NCBI GenBank assembly: GCA_903907185.1
Contig: CAIVND010000105.1
Span: forward strand, 1-9,730
DNA length: 9,730 nucleotides
Origin: an uncultured Acidimicrobiaceae bacterium
GTDB taxonomy: Bacteria; Actinomycetota; Acidimicrobiia; Acidimicrobiales; Bog-793
Reading direction: 5' to 3'
Below the pieces are notes generated by a model. The model did no database searches, had not been told where the DNA came from, and saw only the letters and a program-made list of their open reading frames with translations. The translations under genes and the position numbers were made by a program. Shown in pieces: positions 1-6,719 of the stretch (positions are counted from its first letter, which is position 1; every line of letters begins with the position of its first letter).

Positions 1-75
1 AGCAGTGTACATCCTAAAAAAAAGCCCCATGGTTTCCCAGACTTTTTTAAATTACTTGTTTCATTCCTAATTTTC
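1..75. other. AT-rich flank with no recognisable gene
   Basis: This stretch is visibly richer in A and T than the rest of the window and contains runs of eight A and six T. The frame used by the pheT fragment downstream has a TAA at 68-70, and the peptides read from the three forward frames show no PheT-like motif. It could be the edge of an inserted element, a rearrangement junction, or an assembly artefact at a contig end. A weak TAATTT (68-73) could serve as a -10 box. No inverted repeat or transposase is visible, so I cannot name an element. Confidence 0.4.
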
Positions 76-85
76 TCACCGAGGC

Positions 86-502
86 GTGATTGGCGAGATT
101 GATCCCGCTGTGCAGGAGCTTCTGGGTCTTGCTCCGCGACGATTGGGTTGGCTTGTCGTCGATGTAGAGATTCTCAATCGATGTTCGCGACGTGAGAAGT
201 TGGCTCAGCCGGTGAGCCATTTCCCCTCAGCTGATGTTGACCTTGCTTTCGTGCTCTCTGACGAGATCCCCGCTGTCGTGCTCGAGCGCGCGATCCGGGA
301 TGCAGCTGGGGAGCTTGGCGAATCCGTGAGGCTCGTAGACACCTACCGTGGTCGGGGTGTCCATGAAGGATCTCGGAGCCTGAGCTACCGGGTCCGATTT
401 TGTGCTTCGGATAAGACCCTTACCGAACAGGACATCTCGGCTGCGCGAACAGGAATTATCTCCACTGTCGAGTCTTGCCTTCCTGCGACACTGCGTTCCT
501 AG
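86..502 (+). CDS. pheT: Phenylalanyl-tRNA synthetase beta subunit, C-terminal fragment
   Basis: The 138-residue product matches the extreme C-terminus of bacterial PheT. It opens with the GVIGEIDP segment typical of the loop just before the last domain (compare GxxGExHP). An FDX-ACB anticodon-binding domain follows from about residue 45 (HFPSADVDLAFVL, then the DTYRG core and a LSYRVRF strand) to the end. PheT is normally about 800 residues and forms an alpha2-beta2 enzyme that charges tRNA-Phe. Here all upstream domains (B3/B4, B5, catalytic-like) are absent. The frame is closed by TAA at 68-70 and the sequence before it is AT-rich. The GTG at 86 has no properly spaced Shine-Dalgarno, and homology seems to begin a few codons before it, so it is probably not a natural start. 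It is best read as a truncated gene; a standalone FDX-ACB protein is less likely. The family is clear, but intactness is not. Confidence 0.75.
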   Translation: MIGEIDPAVQELLGLAPRRLGWLVVDVEILNRCSRREKLAQPVSHFPSADVDLAFVLSDEIPAVVLERAIRDAAGELGESVRLVDTYRGRGVHEGSRSLSYRVRFCASDKTLTEQDISAARTGIISTVESCLPATLRS

Positions 503-505
503 GAG
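501..505 (+). promoter_or_regulatory. Ribosome binding site deciding the maf start
   Basis: AGGAG lies five bases before the GTG at 511 and overlaps the pheT stop codon (TAG, 500-502). It supports GTG 511 over the in-frame ATG at 475, which lies inside the pheT end and would add twelve residues unlike the Maf family. Confidence 0.7.
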
Positions 506-510
506 CCATC

Positions 511-1113
511 GTGGATCGGCGGTTAGTCCTCGCCTCGTCTTCGCATTCGCGACTTACAATCTTGCGGAGCGCAGGTTTTGATCCCGAGGTGATTGTGAGT
601 GGGGTCGATGAGACTTCAGATGAACTCGATACCGAACTCCTCGTTCTTGAACTCGCGATCCGTAAGTCGCGTGCGGTGGCTCAAGGACTTCGCGATGCTG
701 TCATCGTTGGCTGCGATTCGCTCTTAGATCTTGACGGCGTAGGGCTTGGAAAGCCAAGCAGTATCGATCAAGCGCGCACGAACTGGCAACTGCTCTCCGG
801 TCGAACTGCGACGCTCATGACGGGACACTGCGTCATCGATCGTCGGTCGGACGCAATGGCATTTCGCGTAGCAAAGACCGAAGTGACCTTTGGTACTCCA
901 ACTTCTGCCGAGCTCGATACCTATCTTTTGACAGGGGAGTCACTCTTTGCTGCTGGCGGATTTACCCTTGAGGGAATGAGTGCGCCATTTATTGACAACA
1001 TTTCCGGTGACGCGCTCAATGTCATGGGTCTCTCTCCTGCAACACTTCGCGCGCTGCTCTTCGAACTTGGCATCGCCCTAAATGAGGTATGGCCAACGCG
1101 CATTATGTCCTAA
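511..1113 (+). CDS. maf: Maf-family nucleoside triphosphate pyrophosphatase
   Basis: The 200-residue product has the normal length for Maf/YhdE-type proteins. These hydrolyse non-canonical or canonical nucleoside triphosphates to monophosphate and pyrophosphate in the cytoplasm and are linked to septum control. Visible family marks are the N-terminal RLVLASSSHSRL segment (the family LASxSPxR loop with Arg14 kept but Pro replaced), the SGVDE strand at 30-34, the KSR after the first helix, the GCDSLL/GLGKP block with Asp69 as likely catalytic acid and Lys81, the LSGRT helix, and the C-terminal AAGGF and NISGDALNVMGLSP segments. GTG 511 is chosen because of the AGGAG five bases upstream and because translation from it begins exactly at the family N-terminus. 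It starts eight bases after the pheT fragment, so the two are probably co-transcribed. Substrate preference cannot be read from the sequence. Confidence 0.88.
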   Translation: MDRRLVLASSSHSRLTILRSAGFDPEVIVSGVDETSDELDTELLVLELAIRKSRAVAQGLRDAVIVGCDSLLDLDGVGLGKPSSIDQARTNWQLLSGRTATLMTGHCVIDRRSDAMAFRVAKTEVTFGTPTSAELDTYLLTGESLFAAGGFTLEGMSAPFIDNISGDALNVMGLSPATLRALLFELGIALNEVWPTRIMS

Positions 1114-1117
1114 TCGC

Positions 1118-1123
1118 TACGAT
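1118..1123 (+). promoter_or_regulatory. Possible -10 box for a leaderless serine hydrolase mRNA
   Basis: TACGAT fits the actinobacterial TANNNT -10 pattern and ends six bases before the GTG at 1130. Transcription would therefore start at or next to the start codon. No convincing -35 box is visible at the right spacing, and no Shine-Dalgarno is present, so this is an inference. Confidence 0.35.
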
Positions 1124-1129
1124 AGAACG

Positions 1130-1990
1130 GTGCGGAGAACAAAAAAGATTTTGCTGATTGCTCTCCCCGTGCTGTTGCTTCCGCTCGGATTCCTGGCGCC
1201 GATGCAGACCTCGGCGACCGGGCACCCGACGACACCGGGCACGACATCAACTTCGACTTCTACATCGACGACACTGGTGAATGGAGTGAATCCGTTCACG
1301 TCGCCGGCGATGGCCACCTACCTCAACACGAGGAAGAACAAGGTAACTGCAGCGGTCTATGACGTTGCGAGTGGACAGACCTATCTCTATCGCCCAAACA
1401 CTCCAGAACTAACGGCCTCGATGATCAAGATCGATATCCTGGCCGCTCTACTTGCCCAAGCGCAGACGGAACATCGTTCGCTTACGACGGCGGAACGAGC
1501 TTTAGCTACATCAATGGTTGAAGAGTCCGATAATAAGGCTGCCCAGAATCTCTTTGTCGAGATCGGTCAGGAGCCAGCGATCTACGCCTTTGACCGACTA
1601 CTTGGATTTATACAGACGACGGAGAGTTGGTCGTGGGGTGACGTTCTTACGACACCGCTTGATCAGCTCGCGTTGTTGAAGGCGATCGCACTGCCGAACA
1701 GAATTCTTAACGACAGCTCGCGTAGCTATGAGCAGCTCCTCATGCAACATGTCGACACCGCGGAGCGTTTTGGTCTTGGATCTGGCCCGCCTCCTTCGGC
1801 AACTATTGGTCTGAAGGATGGCTACTACCCGGAGAAAACCGGGTGGCAGATCAACTCCGACGGATATGTTCACCTCGGCAACCGGTTCTATCTTGCCGCC
1901 ATCATGACGTCGAACAACCCGAACGAGGTGTATGGCATTGACACCGTCAATGCCATCGCGAAGATGATCTGGACCACCCTCAAGCCGTAG
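1130..1990 (+). CDS. Secreted class A beta-lactamase-like serine hydrolase
   Basis: The 286-residue protein begins with a clear signal sequence: positive RRTKK, then a hydrophobic stretch from residue 7 to about 24, with likely cleavage after QTSA near 29. A Thr/Ser-rich low-complexity linker follows at about 34-49. The penicillin-recognising fold shows all three motifs in order: SxxK as SMIK at 97-100 (Ser97 nucleophile), SDN at 133-135, and KTG at 236-238. The class A omega-loop ExxLN is missing: the region has TTESWSWGD and is short before the conserved TTP at 174-176. The enzyme is therefore more likely a peptidoglycan-acting or otherwise non-beta-lactamase hydrolase, though this is an inference. 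GTG 1130 is preferred to the ATG at 1082, which lies within maf and would put 16 polar residues before the signal peptide. It is convergent with fabF, with 20 bases between them and no terminator seen. Confidence 0.85.
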   Translation: MRRTKKILLIALPVLLLPLGFLAPMQTSATGHPTTPGTTSTSTSTSTTLVNGVNPFTSPAMATYLNTRKNKVTAAVYDVASGQTYLYRPNTPELTASMIKIDILAALLAQAQTEHRSLTTAERALATSMVEESDNKAAQNLFVEIGQEPAIYAFDRLLGFIQTTESWSWGDVLTTPLDQLALLKAIALPNRILNDSSRSYEQLLMQHVDTAERFGLGSGPPPSATIGLKDGYYPEKTGWQINSDGYVHLGNRFYLAAIMTSNNPNEVYGIDTVNAIAKMIWTTLKP

Positions 1991-2010
1991 CGGTGGAGAG
2001 ACGGGCCTCG

Positions 2011-3213
2011 CTAATCGACGAGTGGCGCGATGATCAAACAGCCGTTGTGTCCGCCAAACCCGAAGCTGTTTGAGAGCACCGGACCAGGGGTGAATTCGCG
2101 GGGTTCTCCACGCACAACATCGATGGTGATCTCCGGGTCGAGCTCGTCACAGCCAACCGTTGGGGGGATGATTCCGCGTTCGATGGTGAGCGCGACACAG
2201 ACGGCCTCAATGGCACCTGAGGCACCGAGGGAGTGTCCGGTGATTCCCTTGATCGATGTCACGGGTGGGCCGTTCTCGCCGAACACGTGCACGATCGCCT
2301 GGGACTCGGCGAGATCATTGAGCGGGGTAGAGGTGCCGTGTCCGTTGATGTGGGTCACCTCTGCTGGTGTGATGCCGGCATCTTCGAGGGCGAGTTCCAT
2401 CGCGGAGATCGCCCCAACTCCACCGGGTGCGGGAGCGGTGATGTGATGGGCATCGGCGGTCGACGCCGCGCCGATGAGCTCGGCATAGATGTGCGCACCA
2501 CGTGCCTTCGCGTGCTCGTACTCCTCGAGGATCAGTGCTGCGCCACCCTCGCCAATCACAAATCCATCTCGGCGCACATCGTAGGGCCGAGAAAATCCCG
2601 AGGTTGAGAGCGCGGTCATGTTGCCAAAGGCAGTGACGCCGATCGACGGCTGTTCGCCAACCGCGGTCATTCCCGCCTCAGCGCCACCGGTAACCACGGC
2701 GTCACAACGTCCGTATTGGATGAGACGCATCGCATTGCCGATGGCGTGTGTACCGGATGCACAGGCGGTGACAACGGTCTCGCAGGGTCCACGGAATCCA
2801 AAGCGCATGGAGATCGCGGCTGCTCCAGCGTTTGCCATCATCATCGGTACGAGACGCGGCGAGACTCGCCGTGGTCCTTTCACCGCGAGTGTGCTGATCT
2901 GCTCCTGCAGGGTCTCGAGACCACCGACGCCGGTCGCGTAGATAACACCGATGCGCATCGGGTCGATGGCAAGTTCACCCGCGTCGTCGAGTGCGAGTTT
3001 CGCAGACGCGAGTGAGAGCTGCGCGAACCGGTCGGTCTGGCGCGCCTCTTTTGGATCGAAGTAGTCGAGCGGATCGAAATCGGTGACCTGGCGGTTGCCG
3101 ATCGGAGCCTCGCCGAGAAGACCCTTAAAAAACGTGTCGTTCCCCGTCCCCACGCAGGAGATCACACCGAGACCGGTGATGACGACTCTGCGCACCGAGA
3201 CGCTTTTTGACAT
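2011..3213 (-). CDS. fabF: 3-oxoacyl-ACP synthase II (KAS II)
   Basis: The 400-residue thiolase-fold condensing enzyme extends acyl-ACP with malonyl-ACP in type II fatty acid synthesis. The Cys-His-His triad is visible: Cys151 in TACASG, His292 in NGHGTST, and His327 in KGITGHSLGASG, with Lys322 just before it. The N-terminal RRVVITGLGVIS strand and the C-terminal SNSFGFGGHNG loop are also typical. Length is slightly under the usual 410-415. The ATG at 3213 overlaps the acpP stop by one base (TAATG) and has no clear Shine-Dalgarno of its own, so translation is probably coupled to acpP. It is the last gene of the fab cluster, and its stop lies 20 bases from the convergent serine hydrolase. KAS I (FabB) is less likely because FabF is the usual actinobacterial form and the context is fabG-acpP-fabF. 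Confidence 0.95.
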   Translation of the reverse strand: MSKSVSVRRVVITGLGVISCVGTGNDTFFKGLLGEAPIGNRQVTDFDPLDYFDPKEARQTDRFAQLSLASAKLALDDAGELAIDPMRIGVIYATGVGGLETLQEQISTLAVKGPRRVSPRLVPMMMANAGAAAISMRFGFRGPCETVVTACASGTHAIGNAMRLIQYGRCDAVVTGGAEAGMTAVGEQPSIGVTAFGNMTALSTSGFSRPYDVRRDGFVIGEGGAALILEEYEHAKARGAHIYAELIGAASTADAHHITAPAPGGVGAISAMELALEDAGITPAEVTHINGHGTSTPLNDLAESQAIVHVFGENGPPVTSIKGITGHSLGASGAIEAVCVALTIERGIIPPTVGCDELDPEITIDVVRGEPREFTPGPVLSNSFGFGGHNGCLIIAPLVD

Positions 3214-3452
3214 TAGAGCTTTGAGGTGACGAGTTCGTAGGCCTGGCCGATCGTGCCAACTCCTTCAAGCTCTGATTCGGCGACCGTAATATCAAAGGTC
3301 TCCTCAAGCGCCATCACGAACTCAACAAGGTCGAGGCTGTCGGCGTCGAGGTCGTCAGCGAAACTTGCCTCAAGGGTTACCTTCTCGCCGGGAACTTGGA
3401 GTACCTCAACGGCACAGGCCTTGAACTTCTCGAAGGTGGCTTCATCTGCCAT
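3213..3452 (-). CDS. acpP: Acyl carrier protein
   Basis: The 79-residue acidic protein has the phosphopantetheine attachment motif DADSLD with Ser39 as the attachment site, followed by the LVEFVMALEE helix II typical of ACPs. It carries the growing acyl chain between the Fab enzymes in the cytoplasm. It has the strongest Shine-Dalgarno in the operon (AAGGAG at 3459-3464, six-base spacer). It is also the only fab gene preceded by a long non-coding leader, which fits the need for high ACP levels. It overlaps fabF by one base and follows fabG by 149 bases. Confidence 0.96.
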   Translation of the reverse strand: MADEATFEKFKACAVEVLQVPGEKVTLEASFADDLDADSLDLVEFVMALEETFDITVAESELEGVGTIGQAYELVTSKL

Positions 3453-3601
3453 GGTGGTCTCCTTTTGCTGGTTTCGATTGCACTCACTTTTGGTGAGCCT
3501 GTCTCACAATGTGTTGGTAAAGCGTAAAACAAAAATCTGCTGTGACTGGGTATCTCGCCGACTCTGTTTTGCTGTCGAAGATACTGGCCATCTGGATCGA
3601 T
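3453..3601 (-). promoter_or_regulatory. acpP leader with alternating CTCAC/GTGAG arms
   Basis: This is the gap between fabG and acpP, the only sizeable space inside the operon. Read on the plus strand it holds CTCAC (3483-3487), GTGAG (3493-3497) and CTCAC (3503-3507), evenly stepped by ten bases. The central arm can pair with either outer arm, so two short hairpins exclude each other. Farther upstream on the minus strand is a TCGACA...GATACC pair with an 18-base spacer that could be a weak promoter. An operator for a fatty-acid regulator or a small attenuation switch are both possible; neither is shown. Confidence 0.35.
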
Positions 3602-4360
3602 CTAGTAGCCCATTCCCAGCCCTCCGTCGATGGCAAGCACCGACCCGGTTACGTAGCCGCCAAGGGGGCCGGTGAGGTAACTTACCCCTGCTGCGACCTC
3701 ATTGGGCCCACCCAGTCGCCCGAGTGGAATATTTTTTACCATCGCCTCCCGTTGGGATTCGCTGATCGATGACGTCATATCGGTTTCGATGAATCCTGGA
3801 GCGATCACGTTAACGGTGATATTGCGGCTTGCGACCTCGCGAGAGAGCGCCCGGGCGAAACCAATGAGACCGGCCTTTGCCGCTGAATAGTTGGTCTGGC
3901 CAGCGTTGCCAAGCATGCCGACAACCGATCCAATCAGCACGATGCGTCCACGACGACCCTTGATCATCCCCGCGATCGCCCGTTTGGTGACGCGGTAACA
4001 GGCGGTGAGGTTGGTATCGATCACATTTGACCATCGCTCCTCTCCCATCCGAAGCAGCAGCGCATCATCGGTGATTCCAGCTGAGCAGATCAGCAGTTCA
4101 ACGGTTCCATGAGTGCCCTCGATCTGCTCAAAGAGCCCCTCAACATCGGTTGGAACGGTGACATCACAGCGAAGCGCAACCAGTGGCTTGGTTCCTGTCG
4201 GTCCGTCGAGCTCGGTGGGGGCGGCATTCTTGTAGGTGACGATGACGGTGTCTCCGGCGAGCTGAAGAGCGCGAGCACAGGCAAGTCCAATGCCCCGCGA
4301 GCCACCGGTAACGAGTGCGACCCGAGAAGTTGGAACCTCGGTCACTTGGTCGGACCCCAT
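3602..4360 (-). CDS. fabG: 3-oxoacyl-ACP reductase, MabA-like
   Basis: The 252-residue short-chain dehydrogenase reduces 3-oxoacyl-ACP with NADPH. The Rossmann motif TGGSRGIG lies at 18-25. The active site is Asn117, Ser145 (GSVVG), Tyr158 and Lys162 (YSAAK). The usual NNAG loop reads CSAG at 92-95. The C-terminus ends in DGGLGMGY, very like mycobacterial MabA (DGGMGMGH), which supports an actinobacterial source. The ATG at 4360 lies inside fabH (19-base overlap) without a Shine-Dalgarno. A GTG at 4345 overlaps the fabH stop as GTGA and has GGGG nine bases upstream, so it could be the real start and would remove five residues. Either way it is coupled to fabH. Confidence 0.93.
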   Translation of the reverse strand: MGSDQVTEVPTSRVALVTGGSRGIGLACARALQLAGDTVIVTYKNAAPTELDGPTGTKPLVALRCDVTVPTDVEGLFEQIEGTHGTVELLICSAGITDDALLLRMGEERWSNVIDTNLTACYRVTKRAIAGMIKGRRGRIVLIGSVVGMLGNAGQTNYSAAKAGLIGFARALSREVASRNITVNVIAPGFIETDMTSSISESQREAMVKNIPLGRLGGPNEVAAGVSYLTGPLGGYVTGSVLAIDGGLGMGY

Positions 4361-5271
4361 TGAATGATCGCTGATGCCCAGGTCATCCCAGCCCCGAATC
4401 CCGACATCAGCACGTAGTCACCCTCATGAAGGCGACCGGCGTCTGCAGCGGCAACGAGAGCGAGTGGAATTGAGGCAGCACTGGTGTTGTCGGTCTTGTC
4501 GACAACGACTGCGGTGTTATCGATCGAGAAACCAACTCGCTGGTTGACGGCCTCAATGATTCGAAGGTTTGCCTGATGTGGCACAAAGAGAGAGATATCT
4601 GACGGCTTCAGGTCAGCGCGTTCAAGGACGGTTGAGATCGAGTCCACCTCGGCCCGCACCGCTCGGCGAAAGACCTCACGGCCATCCATGTGAATGTAGC
4701 CACCGTGATTTTGGTAGAGCAGGTCGCCGAGGGTGCCATCGACGCCGAGGTCGTAGGCCACGATGAAGTTTGGCGAATCATCCGCTTTGATGACCACCGC
4801 GGCAGCACCGTCGCCAAAGAGAATGGCTGTTGAACGATCCTCTTGGTCGGTCGCGCTCGAAAGTGTGTCCGAACCGATCACGAGTGCACATCGATGTCCG
4901 GTCTTGAGAAGGCCATCGGCGGTAACGAGGGCGTAGGCGAAACCAGCACAGGCGGCGTTGAGATCGAACGCACCGCCGCTGAGACCAAGTTCAGCATGGA
5001 CCCGAGAGGAGGTCGCTGGAATGGCCTGATCAGGCGATGTGGTTGCAAGGATGAGGATGTCGATCTCTTTGCCGGTGACTCCGGCACGGGCCATAGCGAT
5101 CTTGCCTGCCTCGATCGCCATGGTCGAACACACGCCACCCATACGACGCTCTTCGATACCGGTGCGTTCAGTGATCCACTCATCCGAGGTATCGAGACGT
5201 TTCGCAAAGTCATGGTTCGTGACAACCAATTCGGGGAGGTGAGCTCCCCAGCCAACAATTGAACCGCCCAC
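4342..5271 (-). CDS. fabH: 3-oxoacyl-ACP synthase III (KAS III)
   Basis: The 309-residue enzyme starts fatty acid chains by condensing acyl-CoA with malonyl-ACP. The KAS III triad is Cys108 in NAACAGF, His232 in VPHQANLRI and Asn262 in DNTSAAS, where the family usually has GNTSAAS. The N-terminus VGWGAHLPELVVTN and the DEWITERTGI segment are typical. The start is taken as GTG at 5271, because the family N-terminus begins there. GGGAG at 5277-5281 stands five bases before it, and its G is shared with the fabD stop (TAGTG). A longer in-frame reading from 5427 would run through the end of fabD with an Arg/Cys-rich peptide unlike FabH and is rejected. Primer preference (straight or branched) cannot be read. 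Confidence 0.94.
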   Translation of the reverse strand: MGGSIVGWGAHLPELVVTNHDFAKRLDTSDEWITERTGIEERRMGGVCSTMAIEAGKIAMARAGVTGKEIDILILATTSPDQAIPATSSRVHAELGLSGGAFDLNAACAGFAYALVTADGLLKTGHRCALVIGSDTLSSATDQEDRSTAILFGDGAAAVVIKADDSPNFIVAYDLGVDGTLGDLLYQNHGGYIHMDGREVFRRAVRAEVDSISTVLERADLKPSDISLFVPHQANLRIIEAVNQRVGFSIDNTAVVVDKTDNTSAASIPLALVAAADAGRLHEGDYVLMSGFGAGMTWASAIIQWGPTK

Positions 5272-6530
5272 TATGACTCCCGTCGTGATTGATATGCCGG
5301 TGCACTCTCGGGTGCGGTGCGGAGCCAGGCAACCGGCTGCCCAGCAGTTACCCGTTCGCCTGCGAGCACGATGATCCCCTGAAGGTCGCCAGCAAAGGGA
5401 GAGCGGATCTCTAGCTCGCCAACCCATCCGATCAGATCACCGACGTGGACCATGAGGCCCTCAGGTTCGGGTTCGTTCGCATCGAGCGTCGGTGAGGCGG
5501 AGACGAACTCATCTGCTGGCCGGAAGGGTCCGGTTCCTGGGGCCACGACGAGACGTTCGGCCATAAAAAAGCCAGCGCTTCGCTGACTCTCCTTTGCCTG
5601 CGCTGCCTTTGAGCCGGCGATCGCACCGACAACCGACTCAAGCTCCTCAGGGGTCGAGACGCTGTAGGAGTTGAATTCGCCCTCAAGGGTGCGTTTTGCG
5701 AGTGAGGTGAGCACCGCTCCTGGACCAAGTTCGATGAAGGTGCGTGCGCCAGATTCATAGAGAAGATCAAGGCTCTGTCTCCACCGAACGGGACTGCAAA
5801 GTTGTGCGGAGAGCAGGCTTGGCCACTCGGCTGGATCCTGATGGAATCGCGCGTCGACGTTGGCAACGACTGGTGGATCTAACTCTCGAAATGCGACCGA
5901 CGCGAGTGCTTTTCGCAGGTGTTCGCGTGCTGGTGCCATGAATGGCGTGTGAAATGCACCACCAACAGGAAAGGACATGGCGCGTTTTGCACCGAGGTCT
6001 TTGGCAATCACCGCGGCGCGTTCAAGATCGTCGGGAGCACCAGCGATTACCACCTGTCCGGGTGCATTGAAGTTTGCCACCCAGACATCACCCTCAGCAC
6101 GCATACACGCTGCCTGAACACTGTCATCATCGAGACCAAGCACAGCCATCATCGAGCCCGTTGTATTCTCTGCGGCCGTGCGCATTGCGAGGCCACGTTC
6201 GTTTACCAGTCGAACGCCATCCTCAAACGAGAGTGAACCTGCCGCGACGAGCGCGCTGTATTCACCGAGTGAGTGGCCAGCACAGAACGTCGGCGAAAGT
6301 CCGAGGCGTTCTGAGGCATCCAAGATAACCAAACTGAGAACAAAAGTTGCCAACTGCGCGTTCTCGGTGCTGGTGAGTGTCTCTTGATCGGCTTCGAGAA
6401 GTAGGTGTGCCACGTCTCGATCGACAACATCACTTGCTGCAGCGACCAACTCCCAGGAGGGGTGATCGGTCCAGCTCAGTCCCATGCCTGGGCGCTGGGA
6501 ACCCTGGCCCGGGAAGGTAAACGCCGGCAA
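5271..6530 (-). CDS. fabD: Malonyl-CoA:ACP transacylase fused to a degenerate BCCP-like domain
   Basis: The first ~300 of 419 residues are a normal FabD, which moves malonyl from CoA to ACP. They show GQGSQ at 8-12, the catalytic Ser87 in GHSLGE, Arg117, His194 in AFHTPFM, and GPGAVL near 270. FabD usually ends near residue 310. Here the frame continues through a short linker into a second unit from Met323. ERLVVAPGTGPFRP and GLMVHVGDLIGWVG match the first half of a biotinyl/lipoyl barrel, and IRSPFAG...GERVTAGQPVAWL (375-403) matches the second. The EAMKM turn with the biotin lysine is absent, so this unit should not be biotinylated. The start is TTG 6530, supported by GGAGG five bases upstream. 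It is the first gene of the operon. A hairpin and T run mark the joint (separate entry). The FabD call is firm; the role of the tail is unknown. Confidence 0.93.
   Translation of the reverse strand: MPAFTFPGQGSQRPGMGLSWTDHPSWELVAAASDVVDRDVAHLLLEADQETLTSTENAQLATFVLSLVILDASERLGLSPTFCAGHSLGEYSALVAAGSLSFEDGVRLVNERGLAMRTAAENTTGSMMAVLGLDDDSVQAACMRAEGDVWVANFNAPGQVVIAGAPDDLERAAVIAKDLGAKRAMSFPVGGAFHTPFMAPAREHLRKALASVAFRELDPPVVANVDARFHQDPAEWPSLLSAQLCSPVRWRQSLDLLYESGARTFIELGPGAVLTSLAKRTLEGEFNSYSVSTPEELESVVGAIAGSKAAQAKESQRSAGFFMAERLVVAPGTGPFRPADEFVSASPTLDANEPEPEGLMVHVGDLIGWVGELEIRSPFAGDLQGIIVLAGERVTAGQPVAWLRTAPESAPAYQSRRES
5562..5594 (-). promoter_or_regulatory. SD-hairpin-T run-ATG element inside fabD
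   Basis: Read on the minus strand, AAGGAG (5594-5589) runs directly into an 8-bp stem with a 3-base loop (5588-5570; arms AGTCAGCG and CGCTGGCT, one G-U pair). Five further T and then the in-frame ATG of Met323 (5564-5562) follow. Hairpin plus T run resembles an intrinsic terminator. Equally, folding would bring the Shine-Dalgarno to about five bases from the ATG, which would allow internal initiation of a 97-residue BCCP-like protein. Translation of fabD through the site would melt the stem. Function is inferred; the structure is read directly. Confidence 0.5.
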
Positions 6531-6535
6531 GTGGT

Positions 6536-6540
6536 CCTCC
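6536..6540 (-). promoter_or_regulatory. Ribosome binding site fixing the TTG start of fabD
   Basis: GGAGG on the minus strand stands five bases before the TTG at 6530-6528. The FabD N-terminal strand (PAFTFPGQGSQ) begins directly after this codon, so a rare TTG start is well supported. Confidence 0.75.
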
Positions 6541-6719
6541 CTTTCGCCCCTAGTTCAATGTCGATCGGGTCAAAAGAACCCATCTGTTAGACCTTGCGAC
6601 GGACGAGATGGTTACATCCTGTCCCTCGTTGGTTTCGACCTGAATGAAGGCCGAAATCCCTGTGAGCGACTTTAGAGGAGAATTGTCGTTTGGCCTCACC
6701 TGAACCAGAAACGTGATGT

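Noticed and set aside
2030..2941. Several plus-strand frames across the fabF region
   Set aside because: They are antisense to fabF, lack ribosome sites, and have compositions expected from the reverse of a coding frame.
5272..5427. Longer fabH reading from 5427
   Set aside because: The extra 52 residues are Arg/Cys-rich, read through the end of fabD in another frame, and are absent from KAS III enzymes. GTG 5271 has a good ribosome site.
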